A DNA stretch of 64,000 bases from Pomphorhynchus laevis (GCA_012934845.2 WNNJ02000225.1:124001-188000), one strand, 5' to 3'. Shown: positions 1 to 11,539, numbered from the stretch's first letter. Made by a program: numbers and translations. The notes: a model not told the origin generated them from the letters alone.

Positions 1-54
1 TATACGTCAAATCAATGGAAATTTTCACGTTGTACACACAAGGTCAAAAATTCG

Positions 55-741
55 ATGGCGTCCCATCTCTCCCCCTTGTCTTCTTCGCTAGTCGATCTCG
101 CTCCTAAGCATACTTTTCGTCTTAGTCTATTCAACACTCGTTCCATTCTTCATAAAGCTGATATGCTTCTTGATATCTTCGATCAATTATCTATCGATAT
201 TCTCTGCATTACCGAATCCTGGCATTGTGACTCCGACGATCTTGCTATTCGTCGTCTATGTCGCTCTGGTTGTTCTTTAGTTGAATCAGCTCGTCCAATT
301 GCCTCTCATACATCTACTGATTTTAACCATGGCGGTATAGTTGCCATTGCTCGTCACCCAATGTCTTTACGTAAAATTAACGTTAACATCCGTTACACCT
401 CGTTCGAATTACTCATATGCAGATTATCAACTACTTTCCCTCTGGAACTTGTGATTGTATACCGTCCAGGTTCAGTTGCCCCCTCACGTATCTTCTTTAA
501 CGACCTTGCAGATCTTATGTATCACTGTTCCTTGTATTATACTCCTTCTTTTGTTCTCGGTGACTTTAACATTCGTCTTGATCGCCCGTCTGACTCTGAC
601 TCTATCACTTTAACTAATCTTTTTTCTGATTTTAACTATAAATTACTTTCAACAAGCCCAACTCATATTCTCGGCGGTGCTCTCGACATAATTGCTGTTC
701 CTAACTGCTTCAATGACTATACCTTCCTTGTCAATTACTGA
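55..741 (+). pseudogene. AP endonuclease domain of family A ORF2 (broken)
   Basis: The 228-residue open stretch carries the endonuclease/exonuclease/phosphatase fold signature of non-LTR retrotransposons: a start like FNTRSILHKADMLLDIFDQ, then CITESWH (catalytic Glu), GDFNIRLDRPSDSD and GGALDIIAV. The SDHFLV motif follows in another frame at about 750. An extra C near 742-746, absent from the copy at 17.6 kb, shifts the frame. This domain would nick target DNA to prime reverse transcription. Confidence 0.85.
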
Positions 742-765
742 TCCCTGGTTTGTCCGATCATTTCC

Positions 766-1680
766 TTGTCACTCTTACTCTTACTCGTCCCCATCCTCCT
801 TCTCCGCCTCCACCAATATCCACACCAAGTCGACCCTGGAAGCTTCTCGATATCCCTATTCTCTGCACAGCCTTACTCAATTCTTCACTCTTTTCACTTC
901 CTCTTAACTATCTCTCTCCCGATGATCTCTGCATTCTGTTTGATTCTGAACTTATGTCTATTATCAATAAACTTCTGCCTAGTCGACTCCGACGTTCCTC
1001 AGCGCTTGCGCCATGCTCCCTGGTTCGATTCTGACTGTAGTCTTTCTAAGCGTCGACTCCGTCACTCTTTTCGTATGTATAATCGCTTTCTTAAACGTTC
1101 TCCCAACTCACTCCCTCCAAATCTCCGTGATTCCTACTTTTCTCTACGCCGTTCACATCTTATTCTTATACGTACTAAACGTACTATCTTTTGGCGAAAT
1201 CAACTCGAGTCATCTTCCAACTCTAAATCTCATTGGAAAATCTTAAACTCAATTCTTTCACGATCATCTACTTCTTGTAATATAAATCCTGATGAATTTT
1301 CTTCTTATCTACAAACTAAGCTATCTAATTTACTTTCCCTACTACCCGTAGCCCCCTTGTACCCACTCTTCTCTTTAAATACTTCCCTCCCAGAACTATT
1401 CCACCTTCTTCCCGTTTCGTCTGATGAAGTTTCTTCGGTTCTGCTGTCATTACCTAATAAAACCTCTCCTTCTGACCCAATTCCCACTCACTTGCTTAAA
1501 AATATCTGCTCCTCTATCTCACCCTTCCTAACCACATTGTTCAACTCGTCCATCCGTAGCCGTACATTTCCTTCCATCTGGAAATGCGCCACTGTTCGTC
1601 CTCTAATCAAAAAAGCAATCTCTCGACTCCTCACTACCATCTTCGTACCGTCCAATCTCACTTCTCCCAACCCGCTCTAA
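766..1680 (+). pseudogene. Linker between endonuclease and reverse transcriptase of family A
   Basis: This 304-residue open stretch continues ORF2 after the endonuclease. It contains the region typical of CR1/L2 ORF2 between the two catalytic domains, with a conserved stretch FRMYNRFLKRSPNSL and later FPSIWKCATVRPLIKK, which marks the start of the reverse transcriptase. A frameshift near 1615-1625, shared with the copy at 16.7 kb, separates it from the rest of the polymerase. Confidence 0.75.
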
Positions 1681-2932
1681 ACTCCTTGAACGTCTCGTTC
1701 TTAAGCCAGCCAATACATATATCTTTTCCTTCAACTTATCTCCTCCCTTCCAAGCCGCTTTTCGCTCTAATTACTCTACCAAAATTGCGTCTAAAAGTTA
1801 ATAACGACTTCCTCACATCGCGCGATCATAAATTATGTAGTGTCATAGTTTCTCTTGATCTATCGTCTGCTTTTGACATCGTCGATCACTCGATTCTTCT
1901 ACATCGCCTTCGTCATGATTATGGCTTCTCTTTACCCATTGTATCATGGTTTTCTTCATATCTATCAAACCGTACATTTCGCGTCTGTTCTAATTCTTCT
2001 CTCTCCATCCTTCATCCATCCCGATCGGTGTTCCACAAGGCTCCGTATTAGGCCATATGCTTTTCTCTCTTCTTCTCGGTGACTTGTATTCGATTTCTCA
2101 TACATTTAAGTTCCATGTTATGCAATATGCTGATGACATTCTCATCTATACTCACGCACCTGCTTATCGTATTCATGATCTTAGTGTTTCTGCTTCCGAC
2201 TGTCTTGTCTCAATTCCCAATCATCTTTCTTCTCTTCGCCTTTCTCTAAATCCTGATAAATCCAAAATTATGTGGATCCTACCTCGACGCCTCGGCTTAG
2301 AACCTCCCTCCGTATCATTAAATTCTACAATTTTTCCTATCGTTGATAATCTCGTTTTTCTAGGTTTCCATTTCGACAACCGACTTTCACTTAAACCATT
2401 CGTTAGAGATAAAGTACGCTCATCTACCTTAATACACCGCAACCTCCGTCAAGTTCGTAGATTGATCGATTTCCCTTCTTGTATGACTCTCATATCTTCT
2501 CTTCTTTTCTCAAGACTTGATTACTGTCTTAGTCTATTTTCCAACTCACCTAAATCCACTCTTCTTCCTTTACAACGCATCATCAACGCTGCCGTTCGAG
2601 TTCTCCTCCGTCTTCGTCGTTTTGATCATACATCCCACTATCTTGTTTCTCTTGATTGGCCTACCATTTATTGTCGTGTTCAAATTCGTCTTCTTATCAT
2701 TGCTTTTCGCCTTATAACTTCTCATATCCCTTCATTTCTCAACCTTCCTTTTCTCGACAATTCTCGTACTGTGTATTGTGCTCTGCGTTCCCGTAATTCC
2801 CTTCTTTTACATATCCCAATCTACTCTACCTCTTTTGGCTTCCGCTCCTTCGTTGTGGCTGCTCCTCTCTTGTGGAATCAACTGCCTATTCATATCCGCC
2901 AATCAACATCTATGCCGTACTTCAAACGCTAA
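1584..2932 (+). pseudogene. Reverse transcriptase of family A copy 1 (frameshifted)
   Basis: Two open stretches (1584-2051 and 2057-2932) encode the polymerase. The first has LSSAFDIVDHSILLHRL (palm motif A) and SWFSSYLSNRTFRV. The second starts at MLFSLLLGDL and has the catalytic QYADDILIYTHAP, then LNPDKSKIMW and LVFLGFHFD. The motif GVPQGSV lies across the break near 2020-2050, where the frame is lost. The C-terminal part ends with an LPIHIRQST-type segment also seen at 6.7 and 23.8 kb. Both breaks recur in the minus-strand copy. Confidence 0.85.
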
Positions 2933-3071
2933 ATCCAATTCTTTTTCAACAATTAACTAATTACCTGTGACCTTTGATGTTCTTTTTTTTGTTTGTTAGT
3001 GGTCATGTAAGCGTGCATTTTGCACGCATTTGCCACGTTAAATATATTATTGTATTATTATTGTATTATTA

Positions 3072-3565
3072 AATCAAGTATTTTTTCAATTGGCTCAACA
3101 GGAATATTATCTCGCTACACATATTCAGTCAAATAATCATTTAACAAGTTTTTGCGGATTCCTTTCATTTCCTTCCCTCTAGCTTTCATCTTTGCCCAAT
3201 AAGATTCAATATGTTGGGTATGAACCCCTGTTTCACGATTTAAAAATTCACGGGAATGATTGACGGTTTCATGCAGAAACCCGATTTCATTAAGCTTTTT
3301 ATAAGATTTCCATTCATCACTGTGAATGATCGTGCCTTATTTGCAAACTTGTTCTATTATTAGCAATAAGGTAGATGAGGCTCTATTGGGCACAACTTGA
3401 AGATATCATCTTGCTGGAACAAAACTTGTGTCGCAAATTCCGAAAATCCAAATTTGCTCGCTGCTTCTTCCCCTGTTATATTTTGATTTGTGGCATATTA
3501 TCATTACAATGACAACATGTCATGGATGATTTCAATACACCTTTTGCTTGAAAAACGATATAATC
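3072..3565 (-). pseudogene. Merlin (IS1595/ISXO2-like) transposase fragment
   Basis: Read on the minus strand, 3110-3335 encodes the C-terminal half of an ISXO2-like transposase: GTIIHSDEWKSY, then TVNHSREFLN, THTQHIESYWAKMK-type residues and a final LLNDYLTEY. The catalytic Asp of IHSDEW and the Glu of HIESYW are visible. Further upstream (to 3565) frames are broken, although EEAASKFGF and FATQVLF can be read. The fragment abuts the 3' tail of family A copy 1. It is a dead piece of a Merlin DNA transposon, different from the one at 33.8 kb. Confidence 0.7.
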
Positions 3566-3635
3566 TCATCATTTCCAGCGCCCAGGATTCTTCGAATATA
3601 TGATTCATATGCTGTCATCTGGGGTTTACAATAAA

Positions 3636-3690
3636 AATTACACAAGTTAATTATTTCCCCCAATAATTACACAAGTTGATTATTTCCCCC
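3636..3690. repeat. Short tandem repeat, two 26-bp copies
   Basis: Two nearly identical 26-bp units that begin AATTACACAAGTT and end in TATTTCCCCC lie 3 bp apart. They differ at one position. Confidence 0.85.
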
Positions 3691-3849
3691 TAAGGGAAAT
3701 ATTCAACTTGATCCAAATATTATAATAAAAGTTTATAGAAAATATTATACTTATATTAATTTATTAAATATTATAAAACAACAAGTTTAATAATAATGCG
3801 ATCTATTTGTAATAGTCTGCTCAATTTCGATTAAAATGTTGACTTAAGC

Positions 3850-4503
3850 TTCGCTTGCCATTTGTTCAATTCAAACTACTAGCATCATTAAATCCATCGT
3901 CGTTCAGGGTGCTGTTTAACTCGTTATTGAGACCAATACTTGAGTATTGCTCTCCATCTTGCTTCCCATGTACACGGACTGAACTGAATGCTGTCGATGG
4001 AGTTCTTCGCCGTATTACCCGTTTATGTCCAGACTGTAAGTATTTACCTTATCGTGAGAGACTTAAAGTGATTGGCATATTTGACATGAAGGTGAGGTTA
4101 ATGTTTATCGACTTGGTTGCAACGTGGAAATTATTGCACAAATTTGATGGATATCCTCGAAATATTATGGCGTGTCGTAATAATAGATCCAGGCGACATC
4201 ATTCGATGACAATTTTTAAACAGCATACTGGGAAACTATCGCCTGTCACAAGATTGTCAAGACGTGTAGTTAACGTGTGGAATAGTCTTCCTGAATACGT
4301 TGTTGCCTCCACAACGCTGACTTTATTTAAGAAGCGATTGCGAATATGTCTGGAACAGATCGATAATATGGAGAAGCTATCGTATCCCTGATTTTCTTAA
4401 CTCTATCAATTCTACATTTTGTTTAATTTTTATTTTATTTTTTCGTGAGCAGACTGAACAGCCATATAGGCTTTGTCTTGTATGTTATAATAATAATAAT
4501 AAT
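3850..4503 (+). mobile_element. 5'-truncated CR1-like element with open C-terminal reverse transcriptase
   Basis: The open stretch 3855-4391 (178 residues) matches the thumb and C-terminal part of CR1-clade reverse transcriptases: RVLFNSLLRPILEYCSP, then CPDCKYLPYRERLKVIGI and, near the end, VVNVWNSLPEYV. It starts after the catalytic motifs, so it is 5'-truncated in the usual way for target-primed insertions. The 3' end after the stop carries a short UTR and an (ATA)n-type tail at about 4486-4503. The open frame suggests a fairly recent insertion. It is a different family from A and B. Confidence 0.8.
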
Positions 4504-4820
4504 TACATTGTCCAATTATATCAGAGCTCGTTCTGATTTTATTCTTCAAATTTTATTTTATCAAAACATTAATTAATATTTTTTAATATCCAATGTAAAT
4601 GAATTAATACTTTTATTATTTTCAGTTATTTTCACCAAACGAACAATGCCGGACACATTGTTTCCATTGAGATGATTACATAAGTAATACAGATATCATA
4701 TAAGATTAACAATGTCGTACTCCTTTTGGATTGGCAGTGACACAATTTAAACTAATCAGATATTTTATAATAGTTTTTAGGCAATGCAAAAAATATGATA
4801 ATTACACTAATGTATAATAC
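4504..4820. other. A+T-rich stretch, no gene seen
   Basis: Between the CR1 tail and the candidate second aminopeptidase exon no coding or repeat structure was recognised. Confidence 0.5.
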
Positions 4821-4863
4821 CTGTAGCTTTTCCATCAGTAATGAAAGCCTGATCAATTTCTAG
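4821..4863 (-). CDS. Npepps: Candidate second exon of the aminopeptidase
   Basis: Between an AG acceptor and a GTATTA donor the minus strand reads LEIDQAFITDGKAT, similar in character to the segment D-I-x-I-x-x-A-x-x near residue 40 of the family. About a dozen residues that should lie between it and the first exon are missing, so the link is tentative. Confidence 0.35.
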
Positions 4864-4955
4864 CTCTGTGGAATAGATGGAAAAGGATGATAGCTCTTCA
4901 CCAACCTTTCAAATAAATTCTTTAGACTGCTAAATCTAAACTTAATAGAAATTAC

Positions 4956-5324
4956 CTTAAAATTGATATTTGCATGGCCATTGAAGACAAAATTTTCTAG
5001 ATCGGGCTCAAATGTCAAGTTGTAATGAATCGGCAAGGGATTTCGAGGCAATCGTTGATAATGATCGGCCGCACTCATCGTTGACAGATATCTTGAAATG
5101 GAAATACTTATCAGCAGGCAAATAGAACTGATTAAACAAACGTTGTACACGTACTGTGCAATTGTGGTTGAAGGTAGGTAAGCAATGCGAGGCAGTCGAG
5201 GATGCAACGACGTCGGTGGATTTTTTAATGATGAACGACAGCGTGGTGACGGTACAGCAGCTAATGTAGCAGTGGAAAATAAACGTTTCGGTATATTTGA
5301 AATAGATGCTAATAAACGGGGCAT
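4956..5324 (-). CDS. Npepps: Puromycin-sensitive aminopeptidase, 5' exon only
   Basis: The last 36 or so residues of this exon (YQRLPRNPLPIHYNLTFEP and following) match the N-terminus of M1-family puromycin-sensitive aminopeptidases, whose mature N-terminus typically has the pattern F-x-R-L-P then H/N-Y-x-L. They are preceded by an 82-residue extension with basic and Ser-rich residues (PKRLFSTAT; SRYLSTMSAAD) that resembles a mitochondrial presequence; Met83 could be the cytosolic start. The exon ends at Lys123 in a GTAATT donor. Expected following residues (T-N-x-I-V-L-N) are not found. A possible 43-bp second exon lies at 4821-4863. Gluzincin motifs (GAMEN, HExxH) are absent in the window, and transposons lie downstream, so this is either a 5' exon with distant partners or a stranded fragment. 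Confidence 0.6.
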
Positions 5325-5612
5325 GGCGCAGTGGTAATTGATTTTTACAGATTACTGATATACTGATATAATGAACAGAGGAACTGTTTTTCTTGTTAGC
5401 TAGTCATTGCAAAGGAACGACGATAACAGTCATGCGCATACAGAAGAATGCATGCAAAAGAATAGCCTTAGTATTGAATATACGAATTAACTTGGTTTAT
5501 ATTTTTAAAATACTTAAAATTGAAATATTGAAAATTTGCTTAGTAATTATTATCTCGAAACGTAAAATAAATCAAGTGGTTTTATATTGACTATAACTAT
5601 AACTCATCTTTG

Positions 5613-5795
5613 TTTAGATGACAAATCCCCAATAATCTTTGTATGACTGATTTTGATAGCGAGGTGGGGCGAGTATCGTCTAAGGAAGGTTGATGAACGA
5701 TGGGGAGCCGGCAGCGATGACACGAAAAGTAACGAGAAGAAGGCGGAGTTTAGATGACAAATCCCCAATAATCTTTGTATGACTGATTTTGATAG
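5613..5795. repeat. 47-bp exact direct repeat flanking an 89-bp transposon piece
   Basis: Positions 5613-5659 and 5749-5795 are identical over 47 bp (TTTAGATGACAAATCCCC at the start, ACTGATTTTGATAG at the end). The 89 bp between them (5660-5748) match the minus strand of family B near 60.97-61.06 kb. The arrangement looks like a fragment inserted with duplication of the flank. Confidence 0.9.
5660..5748 (-). mobile_element. 89-bp fragment of family B retrotransposon
   Basis: The purine-rich plus strand (GAGGTGGGGCGAGTATCGTC and following) corresponds to the C-terminal reverse transcriptase region of family B, as seen at about 60970-61060 in the same orientation. Confidence 0.8.
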
Positions 5796-5799
5796 GAGA

Positions 5800-6239
5800 A
5801 AGTGATTTTAAAAAGGTTCAAAGGATGGAAGCTAATGCAATGATTTAAGGAATCAAATAGGGAAAATCGTAAAAGCGAAAACTTTTGCGTTTAAGTATTC
5901 TTAATCATATCAATGAAGATTTAGAATTTTAGTAATTGAATTTAATAATATGAATACATTGAATAGACAGTAAAATCAAATAAACCATTCAACTAGAAAG
6001 TATTAGAAAGTATATTAATGTGAAATTAGCTCAAGCCTAATGAATAGTGACTGGAAATTTCTAAAATTAATGTGATGCAAATCGATCAGTGTTCGAGAAC
6101 TTGCTAAATCGGGAAAACTACACTGTAGATATTAAATGGAAATAATCGTATTCAATTTGAAAACAATTGTTATTGAATAAAAACGATAAAATCAAGTTAT
6201 AAAGATTAAAATATAAAGATTTTATATTTTTAATTAAAA
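5800..6239. other. A+T-rich stretch, nothing recognised
   Basis: No coding region or repeat was recognised here. Confidence 0.4.
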
Positions 6240-6935
6240 ATTATATTTTTCTCTCGATTTGCCTACCATTTATTGACGTGTTCAAATTCATCTACTTCTC
6301 ATTGCTTTCCGCCTTTAACTTTTCATACTCTTTATTTCTCAACCTTCCTTTTCTTGATATAAATAATGAATAAATTAGTATAAATAATGAAGAAATATAA
6401 TACACATATTATCCTTCTCGAGAAAGTTGATTGTCTTTTGAACTTGGTCGTGCATTATATGCTTGGATTAACGCAGCCGTCTGAATTATCCTCCGTCCTC
6501 GTCGTTTTGATAAAACACCCTACCATATTGCTTCTCTTGATTTGCCTACCATTTATTGTCATGTTCAAATTCGTCTTCTCATTGCTTTCCGCCTTGTAAC
6601 TTTTCATATCTCTTTATTTATCAACCTTCCTTTTCTTGATAATTCTCGTCCTGTTTACTGTTCCTTGCGTTCTCGTAATTCCATTCTTCTACATGTACCA
6701 AACTACTCTACCTCTTAGTGGCTTCCGCTCCTTTCTTGTGACTGCTTCTCTCTCGTGGGATCATATGTCCATTCATATACGACAACCAACCTCCCTGATG
6801 TGCTTAAACGCCAAATCCGGTCCCATTTAAACAATTTAACTAATTTATCTGCTTGACGTTTGCTGTTTTTTGTTGTTAGTGAACTTGTAAGCGTGTAGCA
6901 GGCACGCATTTGCCACTTTAAATAAATTATTATTA
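6240..6935 (+). mobile_element. Family A-like 3' fragment with internal duplication
   Basis: The C-terminal part of a family A-related ORF2 and its 3' UTR can be read (LTTPLSGFRSFLVTA-like stretch near 6710, HIRQPTSL near 6775). The segment starting TGCCTACCATTTATTG occurs twice (about 6260-6360 and 6540-6645). The element ends with the conserved 3' hairpin (6891-6907) and TTTAAATAAATTATTATT, like copy 1. Confidence 0.75.
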
Positions 6936-8039
6936 ATTCGATTTTTAAATTTTATGTTCTATTATTACAGAATAATGAAAACGGTGTTAAATTAACATTT
7001 AAATAAATATTTAGAAATATTTATTATTTTCAAAGCTTTATATTTTAAAAATAAAAAATGTATAATAATTTATATTTATTAAATGCTCACAAACTGTTTT
7101 AGGCTTGTGAAAAAATACAAATAGATATTTTCGTGATTCATGAATCGTACTTTCACTTGAAAGAATAAGTTGCAATAAATTTTAATTTTAAACAGCCTTG
7201 ATGTAAATGTTTCAACTGAAACATGTCTGTAAACTGTATGAACATGACTTTTCTTTATATTCATTTCCTGGACAAACTTTCCCTACTTAACCAAATATTT
7301 AAATGTCATAAAATATTACTTACCAAATATTTAGTATTTTAACGAATACTCAATAAATGTTTGTAATAGTTAGTCAAATATTTTTCGTAAAAGTGTATAT
7401 TTAAATTAATAAAATTTTAAAATTTTAAACTGTAAGCACAATGATTTAGCTACGAAAAATAACACGTAATATATTCCGATTTATCAATGGAAGAACTGCC
7501 TGTATACCAGTGTTCTTTAATATAACGCAATTCCTTGTAACGCATCTTCATACGTAATTTCCTTTTGCAATTCATTATTTTTCATTTTCTAAATTTATTA
7601 TTTCATGTAAATTATTTATTTATTTTTATCACATATTTAATTTATCTACGAAATCAAAATAAATCAAAATAAATCAAACTATTTTATTAATAATAAAATA
7701 ATTTATTTTAAAACTTTTTAGTTGACGTTTTTGTTTTTTATAAATTTATTTGATTACCCCCAAACGGATCTACAATTATATTCAAATATTTCTTCTACTT
7801 CATGTTGAAAAGTATCTTTGTTGTATGGTTGAAGATCACTAAACGTGCACGAGGAATGCAGCGAGTTGGCATCTTGCCTGAAATAATACCTATCCGCACT
7901 CTCAATTTTAATATTTCGTCATGATAATAGATTCAGTGTTTTTGAGTGGTAGTCCATCTATTTTTTATAATGTGTTTGAATTAATTTTTTATACGCATGT
8001 TTTAAAGTTACTGTAGTTAATTGTATTAAGGTCCTAGCA
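6936..8039. other. A+T-rich intergenic stretch
   Basis: No gene recognised. The open frame at 7079-7264 on the minus strand has no family features. Confidence 0.4.
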
Positions 8040-8945
8040 AGATGTTTTCTTCTGATACTGAATATGTTCGATATCTACAGCCAAGTCAGCTTCTAATTCA
8101 ACAAGACTAGCCCACGACGACGGACTTTTGGAAACATAGGCTTGCTACTATTAAAGAGTCTTTACGGTATATCAAGACAATGCTTGAAATTCAACTTACG
8201 ATACTTTGCAAATTTATATCATTTGAAATATTCAAATTAATACAAGCAGCCGATACTTAAAATACGCAATTGATATTTTAAAGACACTATACGACAAACC
8301 AACAAATGCACATAGGCTCTTCATCATGTAAACGATTTAATTGTATTAACAATGGAAACTGATGCTTCATACAACTGTTTAGTTGCTACAATTAACGGAG
8401 ATGGCAAACGAGTAGCCTTCTTTTCAAGAACGCTCAATCATTATGAGAAAGATACTCATTAGTGGAGACGAAAGCTTACGCGATTGTCGAAGGAAGCATG
8501 ACGGAAATACCTTTACTTAATATACATACATTTCCGAATACTGACTAATCAGAGATATGTAAGTTTTTTTTCGATCATGAAAAGTGTAATCGAATAAAGA
8601 ATGGGAAACTTGAACGATGAAGATTAAAGTTATCATATTATGATTTCGAATTTTATTATCGACAGGAATATTGAATCAAGTTGCTAATATACTCTCAAGA
8701 TGTGCTTCATTGAACATGAATCGTGTGTTATATAAGCTTCATGAAGAGTTATCCTGTAATTCACAGACTTTATCAATACGTCAAAAATCGAAATTTACCG
8801 TACTCAGTGGATGATGTTAAGCCTGCTGTAGTTGTTATACGTGTTACCAAGCCATTTGAAACATAGTGCTAAAATTTTAAAGGACCATTATCAAGTACTT
8901 CATGTAATCGTAAATTATTTGTTGCTATCGACGAATTAAGCAACA
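8040..8945 (+). pseudogene. Ty3/gypsy-type pol remnant (RNase H and integrase pieces)
   Basis: Degenerate pol of an LTR retrotransposon. A stretch starting at 8351 reads METDASYNC then KRVAFFSRTLNHYEKD, the classic start of the Ty3/gypsy RNase H domain. Around 8735-8830 broken frames give KLHEE and N-L-P-Y-S, matching the integrase zinc-binding region. Near 8850-8940 the F-K-G-P and V-V-D-E like positions are visible only in broken form. Multiple stops are present and no LTRs were recognised, so it is a fossil fragment. Confidence 0.65.
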
Positions 8946-9157
8946 ACAACGATTTTATTAAATACATCAATAACCTATAAGTAGCATGCAAGAAAAAAAA
9001 CAGACAGTCATATCATAGTCAGAAAAAACGGCAGCACAACTTCGGTCTTCAACAATTCATGTCTTCTACTTTTTCTTCTATGACCTCAAATCGATTAGGA
9101 TCTGAGCCCACCAACCGATCCAACACGCCGCCTTTCGACTGAACCACCCGGGGTCTT

Positions 9158-10165
9158 TCACCCCCCCCGAAGAATCCAATCGAGACGGACTATGCTGGGT
9201 AAACGAGAGACGAGGAGCTTAAGAAACCTTAGCCTTTGCTCTGGAGGACGTCCTCTCGAAAAGAAGACTAATCCCGAGATAGCCCAAGTGCCCCAGAGGC
9301 GCACCTGGGCTTTCCCTTTCAATGACAGATGTTGAGCCCGTTTCAGGGCCCACCTAGCTTTCTTCAGGATACATTTGAATCTATCCAGGTCAGCTTTCGC
9401 CGACCAGTTCACCGTAACGGTGAACCCCAGGTATTTTACTCGACTTGTAAAGGTGGGGAGTGGTTCAGAGGCAAATATGGAGGAGAGCGCAGAGAGTGCT
9501 AATCTCTTAAGCTTTTGCTTTGTTGCAGGGGTGCCATAAAAGACGACCACCTGCGATTTGGCGGAGTTTAAAATAAGATTGGAAGGTGGAAGCTGGTCTT
9601 TTAATCTTGAAAATAAACGGCTGATGTCAGAGACTACGTCTTTACACCTGCGTCCAGTGAACAGGGCTGTGGTGTCATCAGCGTACACCACTAGACGTTG
9701 TTCGCGTTTAAATATTTTGAATAGTTTAATAGAGGCAGCAAGGTATAAGATAGGAGAAAGTGGGGAACCTTGAGGCACACCCGTAATAGGGTAGAACTGA
9801 CGCGCATCTGGGTCGTCTTCATAGTAAAAACGCTTGGTATACAGCAGGATCTCCACTCTGTTCACAATTCTCGCAGGCAACCCGAGGGACCTGAGAGAAG
9901 AGATCACAAAAGGAATGGAGATGCGGTCAAATGCAGCAGAAAAGTCAAGAAAAACAGCCACAACTAGATGATGGCTATTATCCCGACAAAACTGCTCCAC
10001 CTCACCAACTGCTGAATGGACCGAGCGTCCTTTGACGAACCCATGAAAACCTGGAGGGATCAAATTACGCCTACTTAAATGGTCGAGGATTTTACGCGCA
10101 AGCGCCTTTTCGTAAATTGACACGAGGGCATTTTGAATCGAAATGGGTCGCAGATCTTTAGGGCA
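9158..10165 (-). pseudogene. Reverse transcriptase domain of the I/R1-like element
   Basis: The open stretch downstream of the TAA at 10166 reads DLRPISIQNALVSIYEK, then VFLDFSAAFDRI (motif A), GVPQGSPLSPILY (motif B), VVYADDTTAL (motif C, catalytic YADD) and VKYLGFTVT. The frame upstream of the TAA is also polymerase-like (VFIPKKKSC), so the TAA is a single nonsense change in an otherwise continuous reading frame. The annotated start would be non-ATG, which is another sign that the frame continues from upstream. Confidence 0.85.
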
Positions 10166-10486
10166 TTAGCAGGATTTTTTCTTAGGAATAAAAACACGCT
10201 TACTAATATTGATGCCTGCTACATCGGATGGGGATGCTAAAAGCATTGTGACGGCCACCTCTCTTCTCTGATCAGCTGTCAAAAGCTGACAGACCCGAGA
10301 AGAAAGTGGAGCGATGGATTTGGAGGTGCCCGGGAGTGGACCCCATGAGTTAAGGATATCCGTAACAGATAGATCCCTACTCCTGAAGTTACACCAAGGC
10401 GGGATTGGTTGAGGTGATTGAGTGGCTCCATAGTTGTGTAGGGTCTAGTGACTCCTCCAAAACTTTATCAAGGCTACATTACCTAT

Positions 10487-11539
10487 CTAACCCAATGCTC
10501 TATTCTTCCAGCAAACAAACTTCTCCTTCTTGAAAATCTTCCAAAAGGAAGATTGAGATGGATTAAGACGATCAATACTCGTCCTATCCCTACTCAGCTG
10601 GAACCTATACCTGGTGCTCCAGTATTCATTCGAGAGAGCCTGTCTGGCGGAAACAGAGAGATTAGGGAGGTTCAGCAATTTCGCTAGGACCTTGAGTTTC
10701 GTCGGAGTGGGATTGTATATACGACCTTTATAGGTAGTCGATAAAATCGCGCTAGCTTGCGAAAAGAGGTAGGTATTAAATTCGGTCATACTCTCATTTC
10801 CTATTCTGGGAAAGAGTTGGATAGCCGCTTGAAAGAAGGCCACTCTGATCGGATCAAAGTGAAACCTCCTTCGAAGCAACGTATCTTCCTCAATTCTCCA
10901 ACGAATTAGGTCATGAGAGGTGGACAATTGCTGGCGCGATTGCTCCGTGCAGAGGGGCTTTAACAACCACCTCGAGTGAAGCAGTAAAATATCGAGGACT
11001 GAATTTGTTGATATGCAACGAAAGGTAGGACAAGGTGGTTTGTGAATAAGATAACCGTTCCTAGCTCTGCGAAGTGCTGCATTGATCCAACGACCAGTTC
11101 TGTCGTTGAAATCTCCAAGTATCATGTCGTAGCCGCTGTCGATAATACTATCCAGGGTGACACGGTTTTTGTGTATCTCCCCAGGACGGATGTAGACATT
11201 GGCAAGACTGAGGCGTTTACCGTTCTTACAGAGTGAAACTACTAAACAAGACATGGCTGGACGTGAATAGTTTAATAGGAGGGAGGACCTTAAAGAGCAC
11301 TTAATTAAGGTCAAGAGTCCTTGAGATGAAGAGGAGTGAGGAGGGGTTATGTACGGAGTATAGTGGGAACAAATGTGCTTTGGGATAAATCGAGTAATGT
11401 CCTGGGGTAGACGGATAGACCGCGTCTCCTGGAGGACTATAACATCTGCATCTCTACCGGATAGAAGTCTAAGGGCAGAAGCACCGTCCGAATTCTGCTG
11501 AAGGATATTCAGTGAAAAAGTCTCACGATTACTCTGCAT
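10487..11539 (-). pseudogene. AP endonuclease domain of the I/R1-like element
   Basis: The 350-residue open stretch begins with an ATG and the signature LNILQQNSDGA, followed by VIVLQETRS (catalytic Glu), LANVYIRP, MILGDFNDRTGRW (catalytic Asp/Asn), SVLDILLL and TSHDLIRWRI, where a Thr replaces the usual Ser/Asp before His. The C-terminal third (FKKEKFVCWKN) leads into the reverse transcriptase, but the frame is lost at 10487. This is ORF2 of the element, directly upstream of the polymerase. Confidence 0.85.

Larger units (their letters stand above)
1..3073 (+). mobile_element. CR1/L2-like non-LTR retrotransposon, family A copy 1
   Basis: A degenerate non-LTR element occupies the left edge and probably continues beyond it, because the related minus-strand copy at 15.5-19.9 kb carries more 5' sequence. 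In order it shows an AP endonuclease, a linker region, a reverse transcriptase with YADD, a C-terminal region and a 3' UTR. The 3' end has a perfect 7-bp hairpin (3011-3027) followed by a TTATTATTG-type microsatellite tail, as expected for CR1/L2-like families. Several frameshifts break the second reading frame, so this copy cannot make a full protein. The sense strand is strikingly poor in G and rich in C and T. Confidence 0.9.
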
